Source of the DNA: CAZJWC01 sp964550125
GTDB lineage: Bacteria; Bacillota; Clostridia; Christensenellales; Borkfalkiaceae
Length of the DNA stretch: 64,000 bases
Direction of reading: 5' to 3'
NCBI GenBank assembly: GCA_964550125.1
Contig: CAZJWC010000003.1
Location: 97,935 to 161,934, forward strand
Shown: positions 24,135 through 33,335 of the stretch, one piece after another
How the letters are laid out: each line of letters starts with the position of its first letter
Position numbering within the stretch: the stretch's first letter is position 1
The notes under the pieces: model-generated
Database searches by the model: none
What the model saw: the letters and a program-made list of their open reading frames with translations, nothing else
What the model was told of the DNA's origin: nothing
Position numbers and translations under genes: made by a program

Positions 24135-25520
24135 TTATCTAAAAAATTCCGTTTTGTTACTAATTAACAAATCAACCTTGTCGATATAAGTTTTTATGTC
24201 TTTAGGACTGCCATATCTTTCTAGCCTATTTTCCTCTTTAAAAAGTCTTTTTGACACAGCGTTTGCACCTACGGCAACATTGTTAGAAATTTCCTCCATA
24301 ATGTTTATATTATAAATACACTCAAAGCCTTTTTTTGACCAACCTAAATTTTCTAAATTTCCAGCCATATACTTTTGTCGATACATATAATAGGGAAGGT
24401 AATTCTCTTTATATAAAACTTTTTTTGAGTAATTTACCATTGCTGAAATTTTGTCATCTTCCAATTTGTCAACCTCCTCACGAAGTCTTGCTCCCTTTTT
24501 TAGACAAAGGGTATGCACAGTAACGTTATGAGGATTTAGTTTTACCACTTTATCAATACTATTACAAAACTCCTCTACGCTTTCACCAGTCAAACCTGCA
24601 ATCAAATCACAATTTATTATAAAGTCAAAATCATTGCAAAGGTCGAACGCTTTGTAGATGTCCTCAGCAGTATGCTTTCTACCTATTCTTTTTAATGTTT
24701 CATTTGAAAAAGTTTGAGGATTTATGCAAATTCTATTTACATCATACTCTTTAAGTATTGATAACTTTTCTTTTGTAAAAACATCAGGTCTACCTGCTTC
24801 AACGGTAAACTCAATTTTATCATTTGAAACAACCTGCTTAATTGTAGACAAAATCTTTTGAAGATGCTCCTCGTTTAAAACTAGGGGCGTTCCTCCCCCA
24901 ACATAAACACTAGATAAGTTTCCTAAATAATCTTTACTGTTTAATAGTTCCTTACAAATTGCCTCAACATAGTCATCTAAATACTGTTTTGTATTTTTCA
25001 ACGGTGCAGTAATAAAAGAACAATATGAACATTTTGAAGGACAAAAAGGAATACTAACAAAAAGGTCTGTTATATCATCATCTATTTTATAGTAAGGTTT
25101 TTGAACATTTATGACATCTTGGACAAGTTTAATATTTTCTTCGCAAACGTCCATTTCATTATAAAGCTTGACAAAATCTCGCCCTTCAGCAATTTCACTA
25201 TACGCCATTTTTACAGGTCGAATACCAGTCAAAGCACCCCAAGGCAAATGTCTTGAATAAAATTTTGACAAAACTTTATACATTGCCAGTTTTGAGTATC
25301 TCTTTGCATATCTTTTATACTCTATATCTCCACGATAGGAGTACTCATTTTCAAACCTACTTTCATTATTATCTATCTTTATTAAGTTTATAAATTTCTC
25401 GTTCTCATAAAAAAGCTTATGTTCAATATCTATACCGTCTTGCTCCTTGACAGAAGGCAAAAACAGACGAACAACTTCCATAAGCTCTAAATGTAAAAAT
25501 TCTTGATTTGTAGTTAACAT
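24135..25520 (-). CDS. hemZ: HemZ-type radical SAM protein (coproporphyrinogen III oxidase-like)
   Basis: The 461-residue radical SAM enzyme has the 4Fe-4S cluster motif C160-x3-C164-x2-C167 (FCPSKCSYCSF) and the HemZ-specific upstream segment PWGALTGIRPVK. The SAM-binding region YVGGGTPLVLN and GRPDVF follow. HemN/HemZ-like proteins act on coproporphyrinogen or related tetrapyrroles, although several homologues have other roles, and no haem genes are nearby. It is last in the secD-secF-recJ-rel-MBL-hemZ unit, 1 bp after the MBL gene. Confidence 0.88.
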   Translation of the reverse strand: MLTTNQEFLHLELMEVVRLFLPSVKEQDGIDIEHKLFYENEKFINLIKIDNNESRFENEYSYRGDIEYKRYAKRYSKLAMYKVLSKFYSRHLPWGALTGIRPVKMAYSEIAEGRDFVKLYNEMDVCEENIKLVQDVINVQKPYYKIDDDITDLFVSIPFCPSKCSYCSFITAPLKNTKQYLDDYVEAICKELLNSKDYLGNLSSVYVGGGTPLVLNEEHLQKILSTIKQVVSNDKIEFTVEAGRPDVFTKEKLSILKEYDVNRICINPQTFSNETLKRIGRKHTAEDIYKAFDLCNDFDFIINCDLIAGLTGESVEEFCNSIDKVVKLNPHNVTVHTLCLKKGARLREEVDKLEDDKISAMVNYSKKVLYKENYLPYYMYRQKYMAGNLENLGWSKKGFECIYNINIMEEISNNVAVGANAVSKRLFKEENRLERYGSPKDIKTYIDKVDLLISNKTEFFR

Positions 25521-25521
25521 A

Positions 25522-26118
25522 TTAAAATTTATAATTATCTCTTTCGTAGTCTAATGTAGTTTCCTCTCCGTGTCCTGAATACACCTTATAATCGCCTTTC
25601 AACCCACAAAGTCTTTGTAAAGACTTGAACATTTTGTTTTCATCTCCTGAAGGAAAATCCGTACGACCATAACTTCCTGCAAACATAGTATCGCCTGTAA
25701 ACAAGCAATCCTCTATTTTAAAAGTAACACTACCTTCCGTGTGTCCTGCAGTTTCAAGCACTTCAATCTTTAAGTTAGCAATTTCTAAAATGTCTCCATC
25801 TTTGAAAGTTCCATCTACATTAAACTTTCTTACAGGCATACCTGTCACTGCTCCAAGATTTTGAAGTCCTTGATAAAGTTTTAATTCCTTTTCGCAGATA
25901 AAAACTTCAGCACCAAAAGACTTTGCCATATAGCAACCATAAATATGGTCAGCATGTCCGTGAGTTAGTAAAACGGCTTTTATATCAAGTCCTAAATCTT
26001 TTGCCTTTTGGAGAGGAGTTTCATCTCCTAAATCAATAATTATGCAATTTTTATTGTCTTGAGTAACAATATAACTGTTTGTTTGTAGTTTACCTACAAT
26101 TTCTTTATATACTTTCAT
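25522..26118 (-). CDS. MBL-fold metallo-hydrolase (glyoxalase II-like)
   Basis: A 198-residue single-domain metallo-beta-lactamase-fold hydrolase. The dinuclear-metal motif is LLTHGHADHIYG, with further ligands in TAGHTEGSV, FTGDTMFAGSYGRTD and YSGHGEETT. It resembles glyoxalase II and YcbL-like proteins that cleave hydroxyacyl-glutathione or other thioesters. Glutathione use is uncertain in this type of host, so the natural substrate is unknown. It starts 1 bp after rel and is followed closely by hemZ, a common clostridial arrangement. Confidence 0.88.
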   Translation of the reverse strand: MKVYKEIVGKLQTNSYIVTQDNKNCIIIDLGDETPLQKAKDLGLDIKAVLLTHGHADHIYGCYMAKSFGAEVFICEKELKLYQGLQNLGAVTGMPVRKFNVDGTFKDGDILEIANLKIEVLETAGHTEGSVTFKIEDCLFTGDTMFAGSYGRTDFPSGDENKMFKSLQRLCGLKGDYKVYSGHGEETTLDYERDNYKF

Positions 26119-26119
26119 C

Positions 26120-28258
26120 TTACACCGTCGTTCTAAATACGTCTAGCACGCTATCTTGTAAACCTATCCTATATATTAGTTGGTCTATATCCTTTCTTTC
26201 GTTGACTTTTACACTCAACTCAATAATAGCATTTTTATTTTTATCTAATCTACTATTAACAGAAGATAAAACAATCTTTAACTCGCTTATAATTGCAGTG
26301 ATTTGAGTAAGTGCTTTCACTTGATCCTTTGCTTTTATAGTAATCATTGCAACGAATCTAGCTTCACCAGTCTTGCTCCACTCTGCTGAACAAAGTCTGT
26401 CCGTTTCCATACCAGCCATATTAGGACAATCTGCTCTATGCACTACGATACCTCTACCACGGGATACAAATCCTACAATATCATCTCCAGGGACAGGGGT
26501 ACAACAACCAGCAAAACGCACCAGCAAGCCTGACATACCTTTTATAACTACACCGTTGGTATTTTTATTTGAACCCTCTTGAACAACTTTGGGTTTAGGA
26601 GTTTCTCTCTTATAAAAGTCTATCAGTTTGAAGATAACTTGATTTACACTTACAGCACCGAAGCCGATTGAAGCAAACATCTCCTCATAGGTTGTAAATG
26701 AAAGTTTATCGGACACCTTTTTGAAACTATCTTCACTCAGTATATCGCTTAAAACGTAACCACGATGTTTCGCTTCTTCTTCAAGCATTTTTTTGCCTAG
26801 CTTAATATTGTCGTCCTTCATTTCACGGCGGAAAAATTGCTTGATTTTTGCTCTAGCACTACTACTTTTAACATACTTCAACCAGTCCCAAGATGGACCT
26901 TTTGAATTTGGTGAAGTAATAATTTCAACGATATTTCCCGTTTCAAGTTTACTTGTAATTTGAACCATTTTACCGTTAACTTTTGCACCCACACACTTAT
27001 TACCAACTTCGCTGTGGATTGCATAAGCATAATCAATAGGAGTTGCTCCCATTGGTAAACTTATAACTTGACCGGTAGGTGTAAATACCAAAAGTTCGTC
27101 AGTGTAGAGGTCAGTTTTAAAGGAGTCAATAAACTCTTTTGAGTCTTTTAAACCACCCTCTGCTTCAATCATTTTATTAACCCAAGTCAACTTGTCGTTA
27201 AATATATCATTTACTTTATCTTTGCTAATTTTTTCTTTATACTTCCAGTGTGCTGCTACACCATATTCAGCCATTTTATGCATTTCAGCCGTTCTAATTT
27301 GAATTTCAAAAGGTTGTCCAAACTCAGTTACAACCGTTGTGTGCAAAGATTGATAGCCGTTTGCCTTGGGGGCTGCAATATAATCCTTTATTCTACCAGG
27401 CATAGGCGTCCACTTCTTGTGAATTTTTCCAAAAACTTCATAACACTCCTCAACAGAGTTTACGATTACACGCACAGCGGCAAGGTCGTAAATTTGGTCA
27501 AGAGTTTTCTTTTGGTCTCGCATTTTTTTATATATTGAATAAAAGTGTTTAGGTCGTCCAAAAACATCTCCCTTTATTTTGCTTTCTTGTAAAATAACCT
27601 TGATTTCACTGACAACCTTATCAACAAACTCGTGCCTTTCATTTAGTTTTTGATGAATATTTTGTACTAAAAACTGAAAAGACTCAGGCTCTAGGTATTT
27701 TAAACATAAATCGTCAAGTTCACACTTGATTTGTGAAATTCCTAGACGGCCTGCAAGGGGAGAGAAAATATCTAAAGTTTCCCTTGCCATCCTTTGTTGT
27801 CTGTCTTGGGATAAAAAGTTAAGCGAACGCATATTATGCAATCTATCAGCAAGTTTTAAGATGATTACACGAATATCTTTTGACATTGAAACAAGAATCT
27901 TTCTAAAATTTTCTGCGTCCCTTTCTTCTCGTGATTTAAATTCGATTTTTTCAAGTTTAGTTACACCTTGAACGAGCAACAAAACTTCATCGCCAAATTC
28001 TTCTTCAAGTTCCCTTTCACTTACTGGTGTATCTTCAAGCACATCGTGTAAAAACGCAGCACAAATTGTGTTGCTATCCATACCTAAATCAATCAAAATT
28101 TTGGCTACTGCACATGGATGAGTAAAGTAAGGCTCACCTGACGCACGCTTTTGGTTTTTATGTGCAATTTTTGCAAAATCGTGCGCCCTCAATACAAGCG
28201 CAGATTCCTTGCCTTTATAAGTTTGTTTAATTAAATCAATAATGCTTTCGTCTTCCAT
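26120..28258 (-). CDS. relA: Bifunctional (p)ppGpp synthetase/hydrolase Rel
   Basis: The 712-residue stringent-response enzyme has an N-terminal HD hydrolase domain with H71-D72 in AAFLHDVLEDT, a synthetase domain with FYSIYKKM and DYIAAPKANGYQSLHT, then a TGS domain (LLVFTPTGQVISLPMGATPIDYAY begins it), a conserved zinc-finger-like region with GCCTPVPGDDIVGF, and a C-terminal ACT domain. Both catalytic halves look intact, so it should both make and degrade (p)ppGpp in response to uncharged tRNA on the ribosome. It lies between recJ and the MBL gene. Confidence 0.96.
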   Translation of the reverse strand: MEDESIIDLIKQTYKGKESALVLRAHDFAKIAHKNQKRASGEPYFTHPCAVAKILIDLGMDSNTICAAFLHDVLEDTPVSERELEEEFGDEVLLLVQGVTKLEKIEFKSREERDAENFRKILVSMSKDIRVIILKLADRLHNMRSLNFLSQDRQQRMARETLDIFSPLAGRLGISQIKCELDDLCLKYLEPESFQFLVQNIHQKLNERHEFVDKVVSEIKVILQESKIKGDVFGRPKHFYSIYKKMRDQKKTLDQIYDLAAVRVIVNSVEECYEVFGKIHKKWTPMPGRIKDYIAAPKANGYQSLHTTVVTEFGQPFEIQIRTAEMHKMAEYGVAAHWKYKEKISKDKVNDIFNDKLTWVNKMIEAEGGLKDSKEFIDSFKTDLYTDELLVFTPTGQVISLPMGATPIDYAYAIHSEVGNKCVGAKVNGKMVQITSKLETGNIVEIITSPNSKGPSWDWLKYVKSSSARAKIKQFFRREMKDDNIKLGKKMLEEEAKHRGYVLSDILSEDSFKKVSDKLSFTTYEEMFASIGFGAVSVNQVIFKLIDFYKRETPKPKVVQEGSNKNTNGVVIKGMSGLLVRFAGCCTPVPGDDIVGFVSRGRGIVVHRADCPNMAGMETDRLCSAEWSKTGEARFVAMITIKAKDQVKALTQITAIISELKIVLSSVNSRLDKNKNAIIELSVKVNERKDIDQLIYRIGLQDSVLDVFRTTV

Positions 28259-28274
28259 ACAACACCTTTTGTAA

Positions 28275-30605
28275 TTATCTTTTTAAATCACTAATTAAAT
28301 TATATAGATTTGATGAAGTTAAATTTACTTTTCTACCTTTATTTATAGTAAGCACATTTTTATTTTTAATTACAAGTCCTAATTCAAAAAACACTTCAAT
28401 AGCAAATATGAACTCACAAGCGTCAATATTTTTATTTTTTAGAGAAAAGGACGCTTGCAAACTCGTTTGCGCTTCATATGAATTTTTTTTAAGTTCAGCA
28501 TATACTTCCAGCAAAGCCTCCCTTTCAGTATTAAGACTATAGAACTTATTATAACCACAAATATCTAAATTGTAAACAACCTTTTTACAATTTTTGTTTT
28601 TCTCGTCAATTTGTTTTAAGCCAACATAACTGATAGGCGTATCAAGATAGATTATATCTCTATACTCACTCAAATCCACCTCGCTAGTAGGAGAAAGCAA
28701 AATGCAATTATTTAAATTTTTTGTAGATAATTGAAATAGATTTATGTCAAGTCCTTTTAAAAATGGGTACTTTTTTAAGGTTGAAATATCACTTGCGATT
28801 AGGCAAGTACCATAATGGCTTTTTGAAAGGGCTTCTTTTATAATAATATCCACTTCGCCTTGATGTTTGCCTTGACTGATTGAATTTTTTTCTACATTTT
28901 GTAAGTTTTTTAGGTTATTATATATGCTATAAGCAGTTAACTCATTTTCGTTGAACTCCTCATACAAAACATCTTTAATAAAACCTTTTAAATATTCCCT
29001 ACCTTTGTAAGTAGATAAATTATACTCAAAAACGATATGCTTTTTAATACCACATTGCAAAACATCAAGTTTAGCAATTCCGTTAAAATACATCATATCA
29101 ATTAAATCGTTTTTGATTGTTACATGCGTTGAGCCTTCCTTTGTAATTTGAGCATCAACAAAAGTTTCATCTAATGAAAACAATGGCTTTTTATTCCCAA
29201 CGCCGTAGGGTTCAAGTTGATTTAGTTCATTTGCAAGTTTAATTGAAAATGGTTTATCAATCTTCTCGCATACGCTTATCTGTGAAATGAATACATCGTC
29301 AGTATAATTATTTTCTAAATAATTGCAAAGTCTTTCTTCAAGGAGAGGAAAGTTTTCCTCTTTTATGTTTATGCCAGCCGCTTGAGAGTGTCCACCAAAC
29401 TCCTCGATAACGTCCTTGCAAGCTACCAATGCCTCATAAATATTAACCCTTTCAATACTCCTTGCTGAGCCTTTAAGCATATCTCCCTTTTTAGAAAATA
29501 ACAAAACAGGTCGGTTATACTCCTCACTCATCCTTGCTGCAACAATACCTATAAATCCACCACTCCAATCGGTATCGTATAGCAAAATTGCTCTACTATA
29601 AGCACCTTTAAGAGATAGTTTTTTCTTTGCATTTAAGTACATTTCATCGCAAAGTTGTTGTCTTTGAGTGTTTAATTCAAAAAGTTCGTTGGCAATTTCT
29701 AAAATTTTCTTTTCGTCTTCTTCTGTAAAAAATTCAAAAGCAAGTCTTGCACTTCCTACTCTGCCTGCTGCATTTATCTTTGGAGCAATAGTAAAAGCAA
29801 GCGTTTGAGAGGATATTTCGGTTGCATTTTTTAAAAGTGCAGTAAATGCAAGACGAGGTTTGATTGAAAGCATCTTTAAGCCTTCAGCCACAATATCTCT
29901 ATTTTCTCCAAGCAATGGAACGCTATCAGCAACAGTAGCAAGCGAGCAAATGTCAAGCACCTCATATGCTTTGTCGCCAAGCAAAGCTTGACATAATTTG
30001 AAAGCAACTCCTGCACCACATAGATTGTCATACGGGTAATCATCTGCAAACTTAGGATTTACGCAAATACAATCAGGTATTCTTACAGGCAATTCGTGGT
30101 GGTCGGTAACGGCTACCTTTAATCCCTTACTTTTTATATATTCAACTTCTTCATAATTACTAATGCCACAATCGACAGTAATAATCATATCAGGTTTTTC
30201 ATTTTCAATAATTCTATCAATAGATGAAATGCAAAGTCCATACCCCTCACTTCTTTCGGGAATATGAATATAAAAATCAACGCCAAAATTTTTTAAAGCA
30301 AAGTGCATTATTGAGCAAGCACACACTCCGTCAGCGTCATAATCTCCAAAAACTGCTATTTTTCCATTTGTTGATTTTACTTCTTTTATCAATGCTACAA
30401 CTTCTTCCATACCTGATAGAGTGTAGGGATTGATAAAGTTGTTTTTTGAGGGGTTTAAAAATTTTAAAATCTTTTCTTTTGTGTCTGCCCCTCGTTCAAA
30501 AAGCAACTTCACGACTATTTCGTCAAGTTGTAATTCTTTTGAAAGTCTTTTTATTGTATTAAGTTGTTGTTCGTTAAAATTAAACTCTGATACAATTTTT
30601 TTCAT
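28275..30605 (-). CDS. recJ: Single-stranded-DNA-specific exonuclease RecJ
   Basis: The 776-residue protein is a 5'-3' ssDNA exonuclease in recombination and repair. DHH-family motifs are present: FGDYDADGVCA (D88-D92), TVDCGISN, VTDHHELP and, later, the DHHA1 motif GGHSQAAGINI. Length exceeds E. coli RecJ by about 200 residues because of a C-terminal extension seen in Firmicutes. It is preceded by secF with a hairpin in the 50-bp gap and followed by rel after 16 bp. Confidence 0.95.
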   Translation of the reverse strand: MKKIVSEFNFNEQQLNTIKRLSKELQLDEIVVKLLFERGADTKEKILKFLNPSKNNFINPYTLSGMEEVVALIKEVKSTNGKIAVFGDYDADGVCACSIMHFALKNFGVDFYIHIPERSEGYGLCISSIDRIIENEKPDMIITVDCGISNYEEVEYIKSKGLKVAVTDHHELPVRIPDCICVNPKFADDYPYDNLCGAGVAFKLCQALLGDKAYEVLDICSLATVADSVPLLGENRDIVAEGLKMLSIKPRLAFTALLKNATEISSQTLAFTIAPKINAAGRVGSARLAFEFFTEEDEKKILEIANELFELNTQRQQLCDEMYLNAKKKLSLKGAYSRAILLYDTDWSGGFIGIVAARMSEEYNRPVLLFSKKGDMLKGSARSIERVNIYEALVACKDVIEEFGGHSQAAGINIKEENFPLLEERLCNYLENNYTDDVFISQISVCEKIDKPFSIKLANELNQLEPYGVGNKKPLFSLDETFVDAQITKEGSTHVTIKNDLIDMMYFNGIAKLDVLQCGIKKHIVFEYNLSTYKGREYLKGFIKDVLYEEFNENELTAYSIYNNLKNLQNVEKNSISQGKHQGEVDIIIKEALSKSHYGTCLIASDISTLKKYPFLKGLDINLFQLSTKNLNNCILLSPTSEVDLSEYRDIIYLDTPISYVGLKQIDEKNKNCKKVVYNLDICGYNKFYSLNTEREALLEVYAELKKNSYEAQTSLQASFSLKNKNIDACEFIFAIEVFFELGLVIKNKNVLTINKGRKVNLTSSNLYNLISDLKR

Positions 30606-30624
30606 AAATGTTCCTTATTAAAAA

Positions 30625-30653
30625 TATAAGGCGGGGGAAAGCCCCGCCTTATT
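30625..30653 (-). terminator. Hairpin between secF and recJ
   Basis: An 11-bp GC-rich stem ATAAGGCGGGG (30626-30636) / CCCCGCCTTAT (30642-30652), then ATTTTTAAT on the minus strand. As recJ has no evident promoter, this may be a partial terminator that lowers expression of recJ and downstream genes relative to secDF. Confidence 0.75.
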
Positions 30654-30655
30654 TA

Positions 30656-31702
30656 TCATTGTGCGTTTTCGGCATTTTCTTCTGTTGTTTGTGTTGCTAC
30701 TTTTTTCGTTTTAGGTTGCTTTTGAGGTTTCTCTTTTGATTTAATTCTATTTTTAAAGAATACCATCATTGAAGGAGAAATGAAGTAACCAACGAAAACG
30801 CTTACTACTGTTGCAAGAATAGGAGTAATAAACGCATATCTCAACGCACTTGCTGAAATAACTACAAGTAACAAAGAGGCTAAAATAGGATAAGCAAATA
30901 CGCTCTTTAAAGCAATACCATCTGCTTTAACTTCACTATTAAGCACATCTATACAAGCAGTTTTCTTGTTTTCCTCTTGTTTCATAGCATATCTTACAGG
31001 ATTGAAAATTACTAGGTTGAACAGTAAAGTCAATACGCTAGCGAACATAACAACTGCCACGAAGGTAGAAGTTAATTGTACAAAACACAATAACGCCAAT
31101 GAGCAAGTCATACAAACTGAAATCAAGTTAGAGAATAAACTTGAAAGAGCCATTGCAAGATTATATCTAATGCAAAGATATACAAACATAATTACGATTA
31201 AAATACCGTAAGAAATTGCACCTCTCCATAAGAAATCATAGTTTACTTCAGCAACGCCCTCATGTACTGACACTACGCAGTTACCATGCACGTTAACATC
31301 AATAGCACTTTCAAGACTTGTCTTTGCCTCATTTAAACGTGAATACATTTCATCGGGAGAAAGTGTTTTTGTTCCATTTTTATTTGAAATTTCAAATATA
31401 ATTTTTGCACCGGTATATTGAGATGACTCTGTTTTGTAACTTGTGATAACATCAAGTTTTGCATTTGAAATCTTTTCCTTGCAAAGCTTAATAAAATTAT
31501 CGCAAGTTTCATCATTTAAAACAACCTTTCCGTCATGATTAACTTCAAAAGTGTAACTTGTTGCAAGTTCATTATCAACTTTAAAGAAAGAACCAGTTTG
31601 AGTTTTATTTACAATAAGTAAAGATACACCAACTAGAATAACAACTAATGCTATTGAAAGCCAAATAATAAGCTTATTAAAAATACCAGTTTTATTAGTC
31701 AT
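30656..31702 (-). CDS. secF: Protein translocase subunit SecF
   Basis: The 348-residue membrane protein is the SecF half of the SecDF proton-driven accessory to the Sec translocon. It has one N-terminal helix, a periplasmic-side loop (to about residue 155), five further helices with YGILIVIMFVYLCIRYNLA, and a basic tail. Its start overlaps secD by 8 bp, so expression is coupled. The conserved SecF motif containing the functional Asp/Arg of SecDF is less clear than in model species. It works with SecD to pull translocated proteins across the membrane. Confidence 0.9.
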   Translation of the reverse strand: MTNKTGIFNKLIIWLSIALVVILVGVSLLIVNKTQTGSFFKVDNELATSYTFEVNHDGKVVLNDETCDNFIKLCKEKISNAKLDVITSYKTESSQYTGAKIIFEISNKNGTKTLSPDEMYSRLNEAKTSLESAIDVNVHGNCVVSVHEGVAEVNYDFLWRGAISYGILIVIMFVYLCIRYNLAMALSSLFSNLISVCMTCSLALLCFVQLTSTFVAVVMFASVLTLLFNLVIFNPVRYAMKQEENKKTACIDVLNSEVKADGIALKSVFAYPILASLLLVVISASALRYAFITPILATVVSVFVGYFISPSMMVFFKNRIKSKEKPQKQPKTKKVATQTTEENAENAQ

Positions 31703-33152
31703 TTGCAGTTACCCCCTTTTTAAAAGTACAAAATCTATTTTTATCCTTTGCTAAAGAAGATAACATACATAGATAAAATCTATTAACAAATATAGCAATT
31801 AAGCAAGAGAATACCAATCCACAAAGCAATACCGTTACAAATGATGCTATGGGACTTATTGAAGCAAAAATCATAATCATTGTAGCAATAATCAATAGTA
31901 AGTGCATATCTAAATTACCTGCAAGTGCCTTTTTAAAACCACTCTTAACAGATGAATTATAAATCTTGCCATTTTTCATTTCTCTTTCAATATTAACAAA
32001 TACTCTGCAAATACAAGCAAATAAAACGGCTAGTCCAGTTGCCAAGCCAAGTATTACAGCGATTGAAAATTCCTTACCACAAATAAATACCAACGAAATA
32101 GTCATTGCGATAACATAAGTAATAATTGAATAAGTACCAGCAATTCCCATACCCTTAAATCTTACGATAAAGAAAATACAACCAGCAAGCGCCAAGCCAC
32201 ACAAAGCAATCATTGATAGCAGACTTGCTTTTGAATCAAATCTATTTACATATTTAACAACATTATCGACAGCAAAATTGTAGTCTATAAACTCTCCGTC
32301 TTTAGTAGTGTTTATTAAAATAGCAATATCTTCAGCTTCCTCTTGACTGCTCATACTAAATACAATTTGACTTGAATCCAACTTTTGACTTATGCTAATA
32401 CCATTAGGTGTCAAATCAACATTTCTAATCTTTAGATAAATTGAAGTATCGCCATCACTATTATTCGCCACAGCATCAGTTATCTCTGCAAACAGTGCAC
32501 GACCTTCTTTTGTAAAGTTGATTTGTAATGAACCACCCTTAGTTAAAGTTGCACTTTTAACCATACTAGAGTCTAATTTCATCATTGCACTCGTTTTTGA
32601 ACTATGGTAAAAAGCCAATGTTCCTTTACTTAAAAGTCTTTCAATAGAACTGTCCATATCTTCAAGCGAACCTGAAACTTTTACGTAAATTGAGTAATCG
32701 TCTTGAATACCACAACTTAATGAGGTATAACTTTTCTTTCCAAATCTTTCAAAAATCAAGTCTTTTGAGTTTTCAAAGCCTTGAATAAAAGTTTCGCTTA
32801 AACCTTTATCTCCGTTATCAACGGGAACTAAAGAATTTCCTTCAATCTTAAAACCACCATTTTCACTATCTATAATAACTTCCTCGCTAATATAGATACC
32901 CTTATATGAATAGTAATCAGCCTTATCTGTATTAGATAAATTGTCATACTTTTCAGCGGAAATAACTCCTTCGGGATAGATAACCGTAATATAACCGCTA
33001 CCAAAGTCTTTATCTACACTTGATAAACTCGCTACGGAACTAAAATCTTTTTCAGTGCCAAACCAAGGGAAAGATGCAAAACAAACTACCCCTAGGATTG
33101 CTAGTACGATAGAAATTATAACTGTTAGCACTATCGATTTTACCTTGCCCAT
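31695..33152 (-). CDS. secD: Protein translocase subunit SecD
   Basis: The 485-residue protein has an N-terminal helix (about 8-28), a large extracytoplasmic P1 domain (to about 310) and a C-terminal membrane domain with about five helices (ALCGLALAGCIFFIVRF and onward). The GISISQKLDSSQIVFS segment corresponds to the linker before the membrane part. It heads the secD-secF-recJ-rel-MBL-hemZ unit and has its own promoter 72 bp upstream. The sequence is more divergent than in bacilli, but operon position and topology make the identity clear. Confidence 0.9.
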   Translation of the reverse strand: MGKVKSIVLTVIISIVLAILGVVCFASFPWFGTEKDFSSVASLSSVDKDFGSGYITVIYPEGVISAEKYDNLSNTDKADYYSYKGIYISEEVIIDSENGGFKIEGNSLVPVDNGDKGLSETFIQGFENSKDLIFERFGKKSYTSLSCGIQDDYSIYVKVSGSLEDMDSSIERLLSKGTLAFYHSSKTSAMMKLDSSMVKSATLTKGGSLQINFTKEGRALFAEITDAVANNSDGDTSIYLKIRNVDLTPNGISISQKLDSSQIVFSMSSQEEAEDIAILINTTKDGEFIDYNFAVDNVVKYVNRFDSKASLLSMIALCGLALAGCIFFIVRFKGMGIAGTYSIITYVIAMTISLVFICGKEFSIAVILGLATGLAVLFACICRVFVNIEREMKNGKIYNSSVKSGFKKALAGNLDMHLLLIIATMIMIFASISPIASFVTVLLCGLVFSCLIAIFVNRFYLCMLSSLAKDKNRFCTFKKGVTAND

Positions 33153-33223
33153 AAATGCCTCCTCTTTTTACAAATAGTATGCTTTTGCTTTTAACGAACA
33201 AGCATACCAATATACACCTTAAC

Positions 33224-33252
33224 ATTATAGTAAAAATAAAATTTCTAGTCAA
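33224..33252 (-). promoter_or_regulatory. Sigma-A promoter of the secD operon
   Basis: Minus strand TTGACT (33252-33247), 17-bp spacer, TATAAT (33229-33224). Confidence 0.7.
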
Positions 33253-33288
33253 GTAGAAATGATTGTAAAAATAATGCTTTTAGCCATA

Positions 33289-33315
33289 AAATTTATATAA
33301 TTTTATGGCTAAATA
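33289..33315 (-). terminator. AT-rich hairpin after scfB
   Basis: TAGCCATAAAAT / ATTTTATGGCTA inverted repeat (33290-33314) between scfB and the secD promoter. There is no clean T run directly after it on the minus strand, so it is a weak terminator at best. Confidence 0.45.
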
Positions 33316-33335
33316 AAAAATAAGATTTTATTAAA